Assembly (NCBI GenBank): GCA_021772775.1 | Contig: JAJFLH010000006.1 | Location: forward strand, 1 to 64,000 | Source: Mariprofundus sp. | Lineage (GTDB): Bacteria; Pseudomonadota; Zetaproteobacteria; Mariprofundales; Mariprofundaceae | Direction: 5' to 3' | DNA: 64,000 nucleotides | Part shown: positions 27,253 through 36,013 of the stretch, piece after piece | Position numbering within the stretch: position 1 is the stretch's first letter | Layout of the letters: the number at the start of each line of letters is the position of its first letter | Position numbers and translations under genes: made by a program | The notes under the pieces: model-generated | What the model saw: the letters and a program-made list of their open reading frames with translations, nothing else | Databases searched by the model: none | What the model was told of the DNA's origin: nothing

Positions 27253-29143
27253 TCAACCACACCTCAAGTGTTTCACCATGTTTTAATCCGCTTGTAGCGG
27301 TTGGTTTTTGTCGTATTACCCAGCCGGATCCGTGCACATGCAGTCGCAGTCCTCGCTGGGCAGAAAAATGTCTAACTTCGCGCATCGACATACCGAACAG
27401 GGACTCTGAATCGAGAATCGATTTCTCTGCTGCGATGGGCATGGTGCGCCATGTTTGATTGTTTAAATCTTGCTCATCGCCTAGGTGATCAAAACGGGCT
27501 GGAATACCGAGATAAGGCAATGCGCTTTCTGCAATCTGACGGAATATGGGAGCTGCGACCTGACCGCCATAAATGCTTTTTTGAGGCTCATCAATGAGGA
27601 CGATAATCACCAGTTGGGGATCATTGACGGGAGCAAAACCTGCAAATACAGCATTGTATTTGCCTTTGCTGTAACCACCTCTTGGATTAGGTTTTTGTGC
27701 AGTACCTGTTTTGCCAGCCACATGATAGCCCGCCGGAACGGCCTGAGAGCCGGTTCCATCTTCGCTGGTTGCGTATTCCAACATTTGGGTTACCTGACGT
27801 GCGATTGTAGAGCTCATGACTCGTGTCGGAGCATGTTGCCCCAGTTGATCAGCAAATAGTGAAGGAGTCACATGGACGCCATCGTTGGCCAACACGGAAA
27901 ATGCCGTCGCAAGTTGCAACGGCGTGACAGCGATACCCTGTCCGAAGGCTATATTGGCAGTTTCGACTGGCCCCCAACGTTCGGGGGGTAGCACAATGCC
28001 AGGGGATTCTCCGCTTAATCCGGTTCCGCTTCGTTTTCCGAAACCAGCTTTTTCCATCATGTTGTGCAATGGTCGGGCACCAATATCCAGGGCCATTTTT
28101 GCAGAACCAATATTACTGGAGCGAACCAATACACCGGTTACATCTAGCCACTCCTCGGCATGATCATCGTGGATGATATAGTCGGCTATTCGCATCGCAC
28201 CTTTTTCACAATAAACTTGTGTATCCGGTTGCCAGCGACCAGACTCAAGTGCGGCAGCGACGGTGAATGGTTTCAGTGTTGAACCTGGTTCGAACACATC
28301 TGTAATAGCACGATTGCGCCAGTCGCTTGGACGATAGTGGCGGAAGCTGTTTGGATTGTAGCCCGGCCAGCTGGTCATGGCCAAAATTGCTCCATCTTGT
28401 GGCCGCATCACAACAACTGAGCCGCCTTTGGCATTCTGATTGCGAACACCTTCGGCCAATGCTGCATATGCAATGCTTTGAATGGATGCATCCAGCGTCA
28501 ATGTGATAGCTTGCCCGGCTGCAGGTTCGCGTACCCAATGACCATCCGGTAGTGAGTGGCCACGTGCATCACGTCTAACCTGACGCAGGCCGGATTCACC
28601 TGAAAGTTGCGTGTTCCATGTGCGTTCAATGCCTTCAAGTCCACGCCCATCAATACCGACGAAGCCTAGCAGATGACCTGTTTCAGGTCCGAGGGGGTGA
28701 TAGCGTTGCCATTCAGTCTCTTGGCGTACGCCTGGAACATTCAGGGCCATAACTTTTCTTGCTACCGTGGGTGGTACTTGGCGTGCCAACCAGACGAAGC
28801 CCTTACGTTTGTTTAGTTTGTGCTGCAGTTTTTTATGCGATATGCCGAGTGCCTTAGCCAGTTCGCTGATGCGATCTGAGGGTACTTCACCCGCTATAGC
28901 AGCAAGAGATGGAGTCTCAATACTTTTTGCTAGGATACGCCCTTTTTGATCCAGAATAGGGCCACGCGGAGCAACGGTAGTGAATTGCCGATAACGTTGT
29001 TTTTCGGCTAAATTGGTTAGATGGTCGGCTTGCAGCCACTGCAGATCAACGGCGCGTACACCAAGCATTAGAATGCCCAGTGCCAAAACTCCGGCCACCG
29101 CTTCAATGCGGCGGCGAATAAATGTGTGCTCTTTGCTGATCAC
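27245..29143 (-). CDS. ftsI: Septal peptidoglycan transpeptidase FtsI with C-terminal PASTA domain
   Basis: A 632-residue class B penicillin-binding protein that cross-links septal wall. It has one N-terminal membrane helix (about 12-32) and a pedestal domain. The catalytic motifs are STLK (Ser288), SSN (342-344) and KTG (478-480). Residues about 575-632, starting SLFGMSMREVRHFSAQRGL, form one PASTA repeat. The E. coli-type enzyme lacks this, whereas it is common in Gram-positives and some deeper proteobacterial lineages. PASTA may bind uncross-linked muropeptides. FtsL overlaps it upstream by 4 bases. Confidence 0.97.
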   Translation of the reverse strand: MISKEHTFIRRRIEAVAGVLALGILMLGVRAVDLQWLQADHLTNLAEKQRYRQFTTVAPRGPILDQKGRILAKSIETPSLAAIAGEVPSDRISELAKALGISHKKLQHKLNKRKGFVWLARQVPPTVARKVMALNVPGVRQETEWQRYHPLGPETGHLLGFVGIDGRGLEGIERTWNTQLSGESGLRQVRRDARGHSLPDGHWVREPAAGQAITLTLDASIQSIAYAALAEGVRNQNAKGGSVVVMRPQDGAILAMTSWPGYNPNSFRHYRPSDWRNRAITDVFEPGSTLKPFTVAAALESGRWQPDTQVYCEKGAMRIADYIIHDDHAEEWLDVTGVLVRSSNIGSAKMALDIGARPLHNMMEKAGFGKRSGTGLSGESPGIVLPPERWGPVETANIAFGQGIAVTPLQLATAFSVLANDGVHVTPSLFADQLGQHAPTRVMSSTIARQVTQMLEYATSEDGTGSQAVPAGYHVAGKTGTAQKPNPRGGYSKGKYNAVFAGFAPVNDPQLVIIVLIDEPQKSIYGGQVAAPIFRQIAESALPYLGIPARFDHLGDEQDLNNQTWRTMPIAAEKSILDSESLFGMSMREVRHFSAQRGLRLHVHGSGWVIRQKPTATSGLKHGETLEVWLNE

Positions 29144-29406
29144 TGGTGTATGACCTGTATGGGACTAGGCGGTGCCATATTGAGGGAATCACGGGCGTAT
29201 TGACGCAGCCGTTCAGGGCGCGTCAGGCTGGCAATTTCAAGACGTAGCTGGTTTGATTCCTGTTCAATATTCTTTTTCTCTGTCGTGACGCGCTGAGTTT
29301 CAAGCGATAGTTCGTAGCGCAGGTGAGATAGCCAGATCAAGCCACCTGCCAGTGCTGCGGCAGTAGCTGGAATAAGTAGCCAAGGCTTTAGGTGTGTAGA
29401 CATCAC
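29140..29406 (-). CDS. ftsL: Cell division protein FtsL
   Basis: An 88-residue bitopic protein with one membrane helix (about 8-27, WLLIPATAAALAGGLIWL). A periplasmic coiled coil follows, rich in Glu/Gln/Leu with heptad spacing (TEKKNIEQESNQLRLEIASL). FtsL pairs with FtsB and activates FtsWI. Sequence alone is weak, but size, topology and the slot between rsmH and ftsI are diagnostic. It overlaps both neighbours by 4 bases. Confidence 0.9.
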   Translation of the reverse strand: MMSTHLKPWLLIPATAAALAGGLIWLSHLRYELSLETQRVTTEKKNIEQESNQLRLEIASLTRPERLRQYARDSLNMAPPSPIQVIHQ

Positions 29407-30398
29407 TGCTGCCCGACACTATAGCCGGCCTGTTTGGCGGCTTCTTCATCAGTTAATCGTTGAGCCACCCGCAACATGGAGGAGCGGGAGCGCGGATTGC
29501 TCGATATCTCTTGCTCATCAGCACGAACAGGTTTCTTTTGTAACCAGCGCATGGTGGGTTTTTTACCACATACACAGATTGGCATCTCCGGAGGGCATGT
29601 GCAGGGGCGAACTTCTGACGCAATGAGATCACGAATGCGTTTGTCTTCACCGGAGTGAAATGAGATGATAGCCAATTTACCACCGGGTTTGAGATGCACC
29701 ACTGCGGCATGAATGCCGGCATCAATCTGATCCATTTCACCATTTACCCAAATGCGCAGGGCTTGAAAAGTACGTGTGGCTGGATGGGTGCTACCGTAGC
29801 GGGCTTGTTTAGGCACGGCATGGAAACATATGTTTTCCAGATCAGCAGTGCTGTTGAGTGTGTTGGATCGTCTGGCTTTCAGGATAGCAGTGGCAATGCG
29901 GCGTGCATAACGCTCATCACCAAAGCTACGCAACAGATCGACTAATTCTCGTTCGGATACGCGATCAAGCATGTCACTTAAAGGCTGACCATTTTCGGTA
30001 TCCATACGCATATCCAAGGGCCCATCATATCGGAATGAGAAACCGCGAGCTGCGTTGTCTACCTGCGGTGAAGAGACGCCAAGATCGAAACCAATGCCGC
30101 TGACCTTGTTCCAGCCCTCGCCATCAAGGGTGGCGCTAAGCTGGGCGAAGTCGCTGTGGCAGATAGTGAAACGTTCATCTTGTTGCTCGAGCTCTTTTCC
30201 TACTGCGATAGCATCAGAATCCCGGTCGAGCGCAAGCAGGCGGCCGCGGCTTGAGAGGCGTGCAAGCAGGGCGCGGCTATGGCCCCCTCTGCCAAAGGTG
30301 CAGTCGACATAATGGCCATCCGGATCAGAGAGTATTGCGTCAATAAAAGCGTCTCGGAGTACTGGGATGTGTTCGGGATATTGTGTTGAAGTATCCAT
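29403..30398 (-). CDS. rsmH: 16S rRNA m4C1402 methyltransferase
   Basis: A 331-residue SAM-dependent methyltransferase (MraW) that methylates N4 of C1402 in 16S rRNA. HIPVLRDAFIDA, then DCTFGRGGHSRALL is the SAM loop. IGFDLGVSSPQVDNAARGFSFRYDGPLDMRMD is the family block. CTCPPEMPICVCGKKPTMRW near the C-terminus carries a conserved Cys cluster. The ATG directly follows the mraZ stop codon. Confidence 0.97.
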   Translation of the reverse strand: MDTSTQYPEHIPVLRDAFIDAILSDPDGHYVDCTFGRGGHSRALLARLSSRGRLLALDRDSDAIAVGKELEQQDERFTICHSDFAQLSATLDGEGWNKVSGIGFDLGVSSPQVDNAARGFSFRYDGPLDMRMDTENGQPLSDMLDRVSERELVDLLRSFGDERYARRIATAILKARRSNTLNSTADLENICFHAVPKQARYGSTHPATRTFQALRIWVNGEMDQIDAGIHAAVVHLKPGGKLAIISFHSGEDKRIRDLIASEVRPCTCPPEMPICVCGKKPTMRWLQKKPVRADEQEISSNPRSRSSMLRVAQRLTDEEAAKQAGYSVGQQ

Positions 30399-30827
30399 CT
30401 AGATATCCAACTCGAAATCTTGTAGGGCGAGCAGGTCTGCTTGCAGCTGCTTATTCCAGCACTCTTTGTCCCAAATCTCAAAAGTCTCACCGGTACCTGC
30501 AAAATGCACGGTGCGAGATAGGGCCGCATGTTCGCGCAGTACGCCAGCCAAAAGAATGCGGCCCTGTTTGTCGGGAGAAAAAAGCTGTGATGGTGTGATG
30601 ACGGCACGTTTAAAATGGGGTTTTAGTTTGGCGGGCATCTCTTTGATGGCGGCTTGAAGGCGCTTCCATTCACGGGTGGGATAAGCAATCAGGCAATCTG
30701 TATTATGCGAGCGAGTGATAACCAGTTGGCCATCGGCATGATGGGTTTTCAGGGTGTCACGAAAAGGCGCAGGAATGCTAACGCGTCCTTTCTCATCCAT
30801 GTTGTTGCTGAACTCACCTTGAAACAT
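30399..30827 (-). CDS. mraZ: Transcriptional regulator MraZ
   Basis: A 142-residue AbrB-like DNA-binding protein with two SpoVT/MazE-type repeats. MFQGEFSNNMDEKGRVSIPAPFRDTL is repeat 1, and FSPDKQGRILLAGVLREHA repeat 2. MraZ represses its own dcw promoter by binding tandem TGGG boxes, which are visible just upstream. As first gene of the cluster it would set the level of all the downstream division genes. Confidence 0.97.
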   Translation of the reverse strand: MFQGEFSNNMDEKGRVSIPAPFRDTLKTHHADGQLVITRSHNTDCLIAYPTREWKRLQAAIKEMPAKLKPHFKRAVITPSQLFSPDKQGRILLAGVLREHAALSRTVHFAGTGETFEIWDKECWNKQLQADLLALQDFELDI

Positions 30828-30867
30828 GTGCCGTTGGCCTCTCCCTCTGATTTAAGCGGACTTGGGT

Positions 30868-30925
30868 TTATCACCCACATTTCCCCACCAACTGCCAATA
30901 GTGTCCCATGAACAACCCTTGTCAA
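30868..30925 (-). promoter_or_regulatory. Three tandem MraZ boxes and a putative dcw promoter
   Basis: Read on the minus strand, three contiguous 10-bp units start TGGC (revcomp of 30888-30897), TGGG (30878-30887) and TGGG (30868-30877). Their exact 10-bp period is the pattern known for MraZ operators, the first unit having one mismatch. Upstream is a perfect -35 TTGACA (plus 30920-30925) with a weak ACTATT -10 17 bp away (30897-30902). The boxes therefore cover the likely start of transcription, about 40-70 bp before the mraZ ATG. The rest of the 332-base gap up to yceD holds the yceD promoter and nothing else that I can identify. Confidence 0.7.
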
Positions 30926-31099
30926 CCCACCTTTCTATTATAGTTGTCGAATTGAAACATTTGGTCACAGGCTAGGGCTCGAAAATTGAGGTGTTTTCAA
31001 GCGTGGGGGAATGTGGGGGCGGTGTTTCAATGGTGTTCGGTTAATAGGCGTGATGAGGTGGATTCAGCTGCAGGATATTGAATCGAAAATCAATGGAAC

Positions 31100-31127
31100 T
31101 TGACCAGTTAGACACTTTCACGATAAT
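31100..31127 (+). promoter_or_regulatory. Putative sigma-70 promoter for yceD-rpmF-fab genes
   Basis: TTGACC (31100-31105), a 16-bp spacer and GATAAT (31122-31127) each match the consensus at 5 of 6 positions. They lie about 33 bases upstream of the yceD ATG, which has GGAGG four bases before it. This is the natural start of the plus-strand fatty-acid operon. Confidence 0.6.
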
Positions 31128-31159
31128 GCGCGCCTGCCTAAAAATGGCTTGGAGGAAAT

Positions 31160-31705
31160 ATGCAGCGACACTGGATGGTGACTTTGCAAAATCTTTCATC
31201 CTCGGGCAGAAGCTGGGATGCTGATGTTCCTAAGGCTTTGCTGGAAGATGAGCTTTACGGCTCAGTGAATGTTTTACCAGGGTTGGCTGGAGATGTTCAT
31301 TGGCAGTTGTCATTGCAGCGAGAAGGCAGTGCTTTCCGTTTGAATGGTAGTTGGGAAGCCTGTTTGGCGCGTAGTTGTAGTCGTTGCACTGCCGGTTTTA
31401 ACTGGTCTGTAGCAGGGGCGAGTGAACGGTTATATCAGTTTTCTTCGAGTTCGGATAAGAAGTCGGATACTGATGAAGATGAACAGTCGTATGATTATAT
31501 AGAGCGGCCGGGTGAAGTGAATTTGCTTGATGTGTTGCGTGAAGATATATGGCTGGCATGGAAGGCTGATGTGATTTGTAGCGATACATGCAAAGGTCTG
31601 TGTCAGGGTTGCGGTGTTAATTTAAACACTTCACCCTGTCAGTGTGTGCCGGATGATAGTAATAATCCCTTCGCTGCATTGCGCAGTTTGAAGTTGGATG
31701 GTTAG
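31160..31705 (+). CDS. yceD: YceD/DUF177 family protein (23S rRNA accumulation)
   Basis: A 181-residue protein of the YceD family, thought to support 23S rRNA accumulation or 50S assembly. The N-terminal part includes ACLARSCSRCTAGFNW. The C-terminal CKGLCQGCGVNLNTSPCQC has several Cys that could bind zinc. The family usually lies immediately upstream of rpmF, as here. GGAGG is 4 bases before the ATG. Confidence 0.88.
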   Translation: MQRHWMVTLQNLSSSGRSWDADVPKALLEDELYGSVNVLPGLAGDVHWQLSLQREGSAFRLNGSWEACLARSCSRCTAGFNWSVAGASERLYQFSSSSDKKSDTDEDEQSYDYIERPGEVNLLDVLREDIWLAWKADVICSDTCKGLCQGCGVNLNTSPCQCVPDDSNNPFAALRSLKLDG

Positions 31706-31769
31706 AGTTTAAGTTAGAGCAATAGTTTTTTAAGATGGGTCTGTTTGACCGATCTTGCAGGAGAGTAAG

Positions 31770-31952
31770 ATGGCAGTACCAAAGAGAAAAACCAGTGTAT
31801 CCAAGCGTAAAATGCGCCGTTCGCACCACGCGATCGTTCCAGCCGGTATGTCTGAATGCCCGGAATGTGGCGAAATGATGCGTCCTCATCATGCATGCCC
31901 GCATTGTGGTACGTATAAGGGTCGTGAAGTAAAACCTTCTGCTGAAGACTGA
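31770..31952 (+). CDS. rpmF: 50S ribosomal protein L32
   Basis: A 60-residue basic ribosomal protein starting [21 protein letters not shown] zinc ribbon follows, [18 protein letters not shown] (two CxxC pairs). Start at 31770, preceded by AGGAGAG; the frame extends 15 bases upstream without need. The yceD-rpmF-plsX-fabH order is the classical one. Confidence 0.98.
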   Translation: MAVPKRKTSVSKRKMRRSHHAIVPAGMSECPECGEMMRPHHACPHCGTYKGREVKPSAED

Positions 31953-31969
31953 TCAGAAAGATAATCACC

Positions 31970-33040
31970 TTGGCTGAATCTGACATCAGTTCCAGCGCAA
32001 TCGCTCAACCAAAGAGCGAGATTCGCCTGTTGGTTGATGGACACGGCGGCGACGCTGCGCCAACCATGGTGGTTGAGGCGTTAGTGATAGCGCTCTCTAA
32101 GGCGTTCACACATCAGTTCTCGAAGCCCATTACGTTTGGTATTGTGGGGCAGGAAGAGCTTATGCGACCGCTTTTGCAGCAGCATGGTCTTGAAGACCGG
32201 GTTACTCTGATCGCTTCTACGGATATTGTTGGCATGTGCGATTCACCATCGCATGCGCTGCGGCGCAAAAAAGATTCCTCTATTCATGTAGGGGCGCGAT
32301 TAGTGCGTGATGGAGAATGGGATGCGCTGGTCAGTGCCGGTAATACCGGTGCACTGATGGCGATATCCAAGTTGGTGTTGCGCATGGTGCCGGGTATTGA
32401 TCGCCCAGCCATAGCATCGATGATTCCTGCTGTAGACAATGGACGTACCCTTATGCTTGATGCGGGTGCTAACTCGGAGTGTACCTCTGATCATCTGGTT
32501 CAATTTGCTATTATGGGTAGCTGCTATTTGCAGGCTGCTGAAGGTATTGAGAGTCCACGTGTGGGGCTGCTTAATATTGGCTCCGAAGATATCAAGGGTA
32601 CCGATGTTATTAAATTAACCTCTAGCAAGTTGGCAGAAACCGACCTTAATTATATTGGCAGTGTCGAAGGTACTGATCTATTCAGTAACAATGTCGATGT
32701 TGTGGTCTGTGATGGCTTTGTGGGTAATGTAGCGTTGAAAACGATGGAAGGTACAGCGCGTTTTCTGGCTAATAGTATGAAGCAGGAGCTCACATCGGGC
32801 CTTATATCCAAGGCTGGAGCGTTAATCGCAAGAAAAGCTTTGAAGCGATTTAAAGATAAAGTGAATCCGGGAAAATACAATGGTGCTCCATTGCTTGGTT
32901 TGAACGGTATTGTGGTGAAAAGCCATGGTGGTGCTGATGCCGAGTCGTTTGTGAGTGCAATTGCTGTTGCCTGCCGCGAAGTAAGTGAAAATTTGACGGA
33001 TCGCATCTCTGAATCAGTGCAAGAGCAGGTGGAGTTATGA
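31970..33040 (+). CDS. plsX: Phosphate acyltransferase PlsX
   Basis: A 356-residue enzyme that makes acyl-phosphate from acyl-ACP for phospholipid synthesis. IRLLVDGHGGDAAPTMVVEA, then ALRRKKDSSIHVGARLVRDGEWDALVSAGNTGALMA are family signatures. VVCDGFVGNVALKTMEG is near the C-terminus. The start is a TTG, since no in-frame ATG precedes the conserved GHGGD block. ATGA overlaps the fabH start. Confidence 0.96.
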   Translation: MAESDISSSAIAQPKSEIRLLVDGHGGDAAPTMVVEALVIALSKAFTHQFSKPITFGIVGQEELMRPLLQQHGLEDRVTLIASTDIVGMCDSPSHALRRKKDSSIHVGARLVRDGEWDALVSAGNTGALMAISKLVLRMVPGIDRPAIASMIPAVDNGRTLMLDAGANSECTSDHLVQFAIMGSCYLQAAEGIESPRVGLLNIGSEDIKGTDVIKLTSSKLAETDLNYIGSVEGTDLFSNNVDVVVCDGFVGNVALKTMEGTARFLANSMKQELTSGLISKAGALIARKALKRFKDKVNPGKYNGAPLLGLNGIVVKSHGGADAESFVSAIAVACREVSENLTDRISESVQEQVEL

Positions 33041-34059
33041 GTCTTTGCTCAGTACATATTACTGGTATTGGTGGTTATCTGCCCGAACGCATTATGACCA
33101 ATGCGGATCTGGAAGTGTTGGTTGATACTACTGATGAGTGGATCACTGAACGCACTGGTATTCGTCAGCGTCATATCATTGCTGAAGATCAGATGACATC
33201 TGATTTGGCTGTTGAAGCGGCCAAAGCGGCCATGCTTGATGCCGGTATCACCATTGATGACATTGATGCATTGGTCGTTGCGACGACTACGCCAGATATG
33301 ATTTTTCCTGCTACTGCCACTGTGGTGCAGAGCAAGTTGGGTGGTAAAGATTTTCCGGCCTGGGATGTGCAGGCTGTATGTTCTGGATTTGTTTATGGAT
33401 TAGCACATCTGGAAGGTATGATGCGCGCCGGCATGTATAAACGTGTGCTGATGATTGGTGCTGAATCGATGAGTCGCATTGTGGATTGGACAGATCGCGG
33501 TACCTGTATCCTGTTTGGTGATGGTGCTGGTGCGGTTGTTCTGGAGGCAGGGGAACCGGATGCAGAGAATGGTTTGATCGGTTCTGTTTTGCATGCCGAT
33601 GGCTCTTATCGTGAACTATTAAAAGCACATCATGCTCATCCACAACTGAGTCCTGAAATGCACCACCAAAACATTGATTTTCGTATTGATTCTGCAGGCA
33701 CTGCGGCTGTTGAGATGAAGGGTAACGAAGTATTCCGTGTGGCTGTAACCAAGCTCGGTAGTGTGGTGAAAGAGATTCTTGAGAAACATGAGTTAAACGA
33801 TTCCGATATTGATTGGCTGGTGCCACATCAGGCCAATATTCGTATCGTTCAGGCGACGGCTAAAAAGCTGAAGATGGATCTGGCTCGTGTTGCACTGACC
33901 GTATCCAAACATGGCAACACCTCGTCTGCCAGTGTGCCTCTGGCACTTAATGACCTCTATCGTTCAGGTAAGCTGGAGAAAGGGCAGTTGATTCTGCTTG
34001 AAGCGTTCGCTGGTGGTTTCGCCTGGGGTGCCAACCTCTTGCGGTGGTCAAAAGGATAG
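33037..34059 (+). CDS. fabH: Beta-ketoacyl-ACP synthase III
   Basis: A 340-residue condensing enzyme that starts fatty acid synthesis from acetyl-CoA and malonyl-ACP. The catalytic triad is Cys in AVCSGFVYGL, His in VPHQANIRI and Asn in HGNTSSASVPLAL. The N-terminus holds GIGGYLPERIMTNADLE. It is slightly longer than the E. coli enzyme. Translationally coupled to plsX by an ATGA overlap. Confidence 0.97.
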   Translation: MSLCSVHITGIGGYLPERIMTNADLEVLVDTTDEWITERTGIRQRHIIAEDQMTSDLAVEAAKAAMLDAGITIDDIDALVVATTTPDMIFPATATVVQSKLGGKDFPAWDVQAVCSGFVYGLAHLEGMMRAGMYKRVLMIGAESMSRIVDWTDRGTCILFGDGAGAVVLEAGEPDAENGLIGSVLHADGSYRELLKAHHAHPQLSPEMHHQNIDFRIDSAGTAAVEMKGNEVFRVAVTKLGSVVKEILEKHELNDSDIDWLVPHQANIRIVQATAKKLKMDLARVALTVSKHGNTSSASVPLALNDLYRSGKLEKGQLILLEAFAGGFAWGANLLRWSKG

Positions 34060-34072
34060 AGAGGGTGTAGTC

Positions 34073-34178
34073 AAAAGCATTTGCCGCAAAGGTACGCGGA
34101 GAGAACCTTTAGGTTGTTATATATTCACATCTTTAGTCTCTCCTTTGCGAAACTCTGCGTCCTCTGCGGTGAAAGACT
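34073..34178. repeat. Palindromic repeat-like element in the fabH-fabD gap
   Basis: Left arm CCGCAAAGGTACGCGGAGAG (34084-34103) is mirrored near 34153-34170 by a copy that reads CCGCAGAGGACGCAGAG on the minus strand. Some identity continues outward (TAGTC near both ends). The element looks like a dispersed intergenic palindrome; CCGCAGAGGACGCAGAG-like blocks occur in many bacterial genomes as I recall them. It fills most of the 156-base gap and would fold into a long hairpin in the transcript. Confidence 0.55.
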
Positions 34179-34215
34179 ATGAATAGAATGATTAAACGAA
34201 CTGAGGATATTAAAC

Positions 34216-35157
34216 GTGACTGATTTTGTATTTCTATTTCCCGGTCAGGGTTCACAATCGAAAGGTATGCTTGATGGATTTGATGGTGTTGATGTCGTAA
34301 AGCGTACGCTTGAAGAGGCATCTGATGCGCTCGGCTACGATATGGCCGCTCTCATCCGTGATGATGGGGATAATAAACTCGGTCAAACACAATTTACGCA
34401 ACCTGCTCTGTTAACCGCTTCAACTGCGATGCTGCGTTTGTGGCAGCAGCGGGGTGGGCCTGTGCCTGTGCAGGTGGCTGGACACTCTTTGGGCGAATAT
34501 TCAGCTTTGGTTGCAGCAGGTGTGCTCGGCTTTGCTGATGCGGTGAAATTAGTCTCTTTTCGTGGTAAAGCGATGACTGAAGCGGTGCCCGCAGGTGTTG
34601 GCAGCATGGCTGCTATTTTAGGTTTGGCTGATGATGTGATTGGTGAGTTATGTAGCTCTGTTTCTGATTCAGATGCCAAGGTTTGGGCGGCCAACTATAA
34701 CTGTCCAGGTCAATTGGTTGTTGCTGGCCATGCCGCTGCAGTTGAGCGTTTGATGGTTGCTGCGAAAGAAGCGGGTGCAAAACGTGCTTTGCCGCTAGCA
34801 GTGAGTGCCCCTTCACATACGCCATTAATGCAATCGGCTGCAGATCAGATGGCGCAGCGCTTGCAGGAGATAAGGTTTAATGTACCAGCATGTCCGGTAT
34901 GGGGGAATGCAAGTGCGACGACTGAAACCGATGTCGACAAACTCAAGGCTGCACTTGTAGCGCAGCTGGTTTCACCTGTGCGCTGGACAGAGACTGTTCA
35001 GAAGCTGTCAGGCGCTGGAATTACAAAAGCAGTGGAGATGGGGCCGGGTAAAGTATTGGCGGGTCTCGTTAAGCGTATTGATCGCGGTATAGCCGTTGGT
35101 GCAGTTATTGGGCCTGATCAGATTGAAAGCAGCATCGCTTTGATGAGTGCTGAGTAA
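34216..35157 (+). CDS. fabD: Malonyl-CoA:ACP transacylase
   Basis: A 313-residue enzyme that loads malonate onto ACP. FVFLFPGQGSQSKGML opens the protein, the nucleophile elbow is GHSLGEYSAL and the catalytic His lies in SAPSHTPLMQ. The start is GTG at 34216, after GAGG; the nearest ATG upstream is out of frame. It follows fabH after the palindromic element. Confidence 0.97.
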   Translation: MTDFVFLFPGQGSQSKGMLDGFDGVDVVKRTLEEASDALGYDMAALIRDDGDNKLGQTQFTQPALLTASTAMLRLWQQRGGPVPVQVAGHSLGEYSALVAAGVLGFADAVKLVSFRGKAMTEAVPAGVGSMAAILGLADDVIGELCSSVSDSDAKVWAANYNCPGQLVVAGHAAAVERLMVAAKEAGAKRALPLAVSAPSHTPLMQSAADQMAQRLQEIRFNVPACPVWGNASATTETDVDKLKAALVAQLVSPVRWTETVQKLSGAGITKAVEMGPGKVLAGLVKRIDRGIAVGAVIGPDQIESSIALMSAE

Positions 35158-35168
35158 GGGAGATGAGC

Positions 35169-35909
35169 ATGAGTGATTCTAAAATTGCATTGGTGACCGG
35201 TGCTAGCCGGGGTATTGGCAATGTAGTGGCCAGAGAATTGGCAAAAGCTGGTTTTAACCTGGCAATTTGTGGTACAACTCAAGGCACAATTGATAAAACA
35301 GCTGAAGTTTTACGTGCCGATTTTGGTGTGGAGGTTTTGGCCAAAACCGTAGACGTATCTGATCGCGCACAGATGCAGGGTTTTGTGCAAGAGACGGCCA
35401 AATATTTTGGTAAGCTCGATGTTCTGGTCAATAATGCCGGTATTACGCGCGACAATCTCTCTATGCGTATGAAAGAAGAGGAGTGGAATGCGGTGATTGA
35501 TACCAATCTATCTTCCGTGTTTCATGCCATGCAGGCCGCCATCAAGCCAATGATGCGTGCCCGTGGCGGTCGTATTATTAATATTTCATCGGTTGTAGCA
35601 GGCATGGGTAATCCGGGGCAGCTCAACTATTGCGCCAGCAAAGGCGGTGTTGAAGCGATGACACGTTCATTGGCGCGTGAAATTGGTTCGCGTGGCATTA
35701 CCGTCAACGCAGTAGCGCCTGGTTTTATTGCTACTGATATGACCGCTGATCTGGGCGATGATGCGCATGCAAAATTGACCAGTCAGATTCCATTGGGCCG
35801 GTTAGGGCAGCCTGAAGATATCGCCGCAGCGGTTCTCTTTCTGGCCAGCGATGCGGCGGGATATATCACCGGGCAAGTGCTGCATGTAAATGGTGGTATG
35901 CATATGTAA
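35169..35909 (+). CDS. fabG: 3-oxoacyl-ACP reductase
   Basis: A 246-residue short-chain dehydrogenase, NADPH-dependent. VTGASRGIGNVVARELA is the cofactor site, NNAGITRDNLSMRM the family motif, and the catalytic residues are Ser (INISSV) and Tyr/Lys (YCASKGG). LHVNGGMHM ends the protein. I chose ATG 35169, since GGGAG (35158-35162) is 6 bases upstream; an ATG at 35163 touches the same site. Confidence 0.97.
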   Translation: MSDSKIALVTGASRGIGNVVARELAKAGFNLAICGTTQGTIDKTAEVLRADFGVEVLAKTVDVSDRAQMQGFVQETAKYFGKLDVLVNNAGITRDNLSMRMKEEEWNAVIDTNLSSVFHAMQAAIKPMMRARGGRIINISSVVAGMGNPGQLNYCASKGGVEAMTRSLAREIGSRGITVNAVAPGFIATDMTADLGDDAHAKLTSQIPLGRLGQPEDIAAAVLFLASDAAGYITGQVLHVNGGMHM

Positions 35910-35911
35910 TT

Positions 35912-35946
35912 TAATCGTTGGCGCCCTAATTGTGCGTCAACGATTA
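35912..35946 (+). promoter_or_regulatory. Hairpin in the fabG-acpP leader
   Basis: TAATCGTTG (35912-35920) and CAACGATTA (35938-35946) are perfect 9-bp arms, extended by a G-T pair and CGC/GCG to a stem of about 13. No T tract follows, so it is not a standard terminator. It may be a processing site or attenuator that lets acpP be expressed above fabG, since ACP is needed in much larger amounts. Confidence 0.5.
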
Positions 35947-36013
35947 GGTTCTATACTTGTGTGGGTATAGGGCTTGTGATAGAAGCCGCACTATAAAAAT
36001 TTCGGGAGGACTT

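Noticed and set aside
30200-30607. 135-residue frame spanning mraZ and rsmH on the same strand
   Set aside because: It overlaps two certain genes, the mraZ stop and rsmH start, in another frame and shows no family motif.
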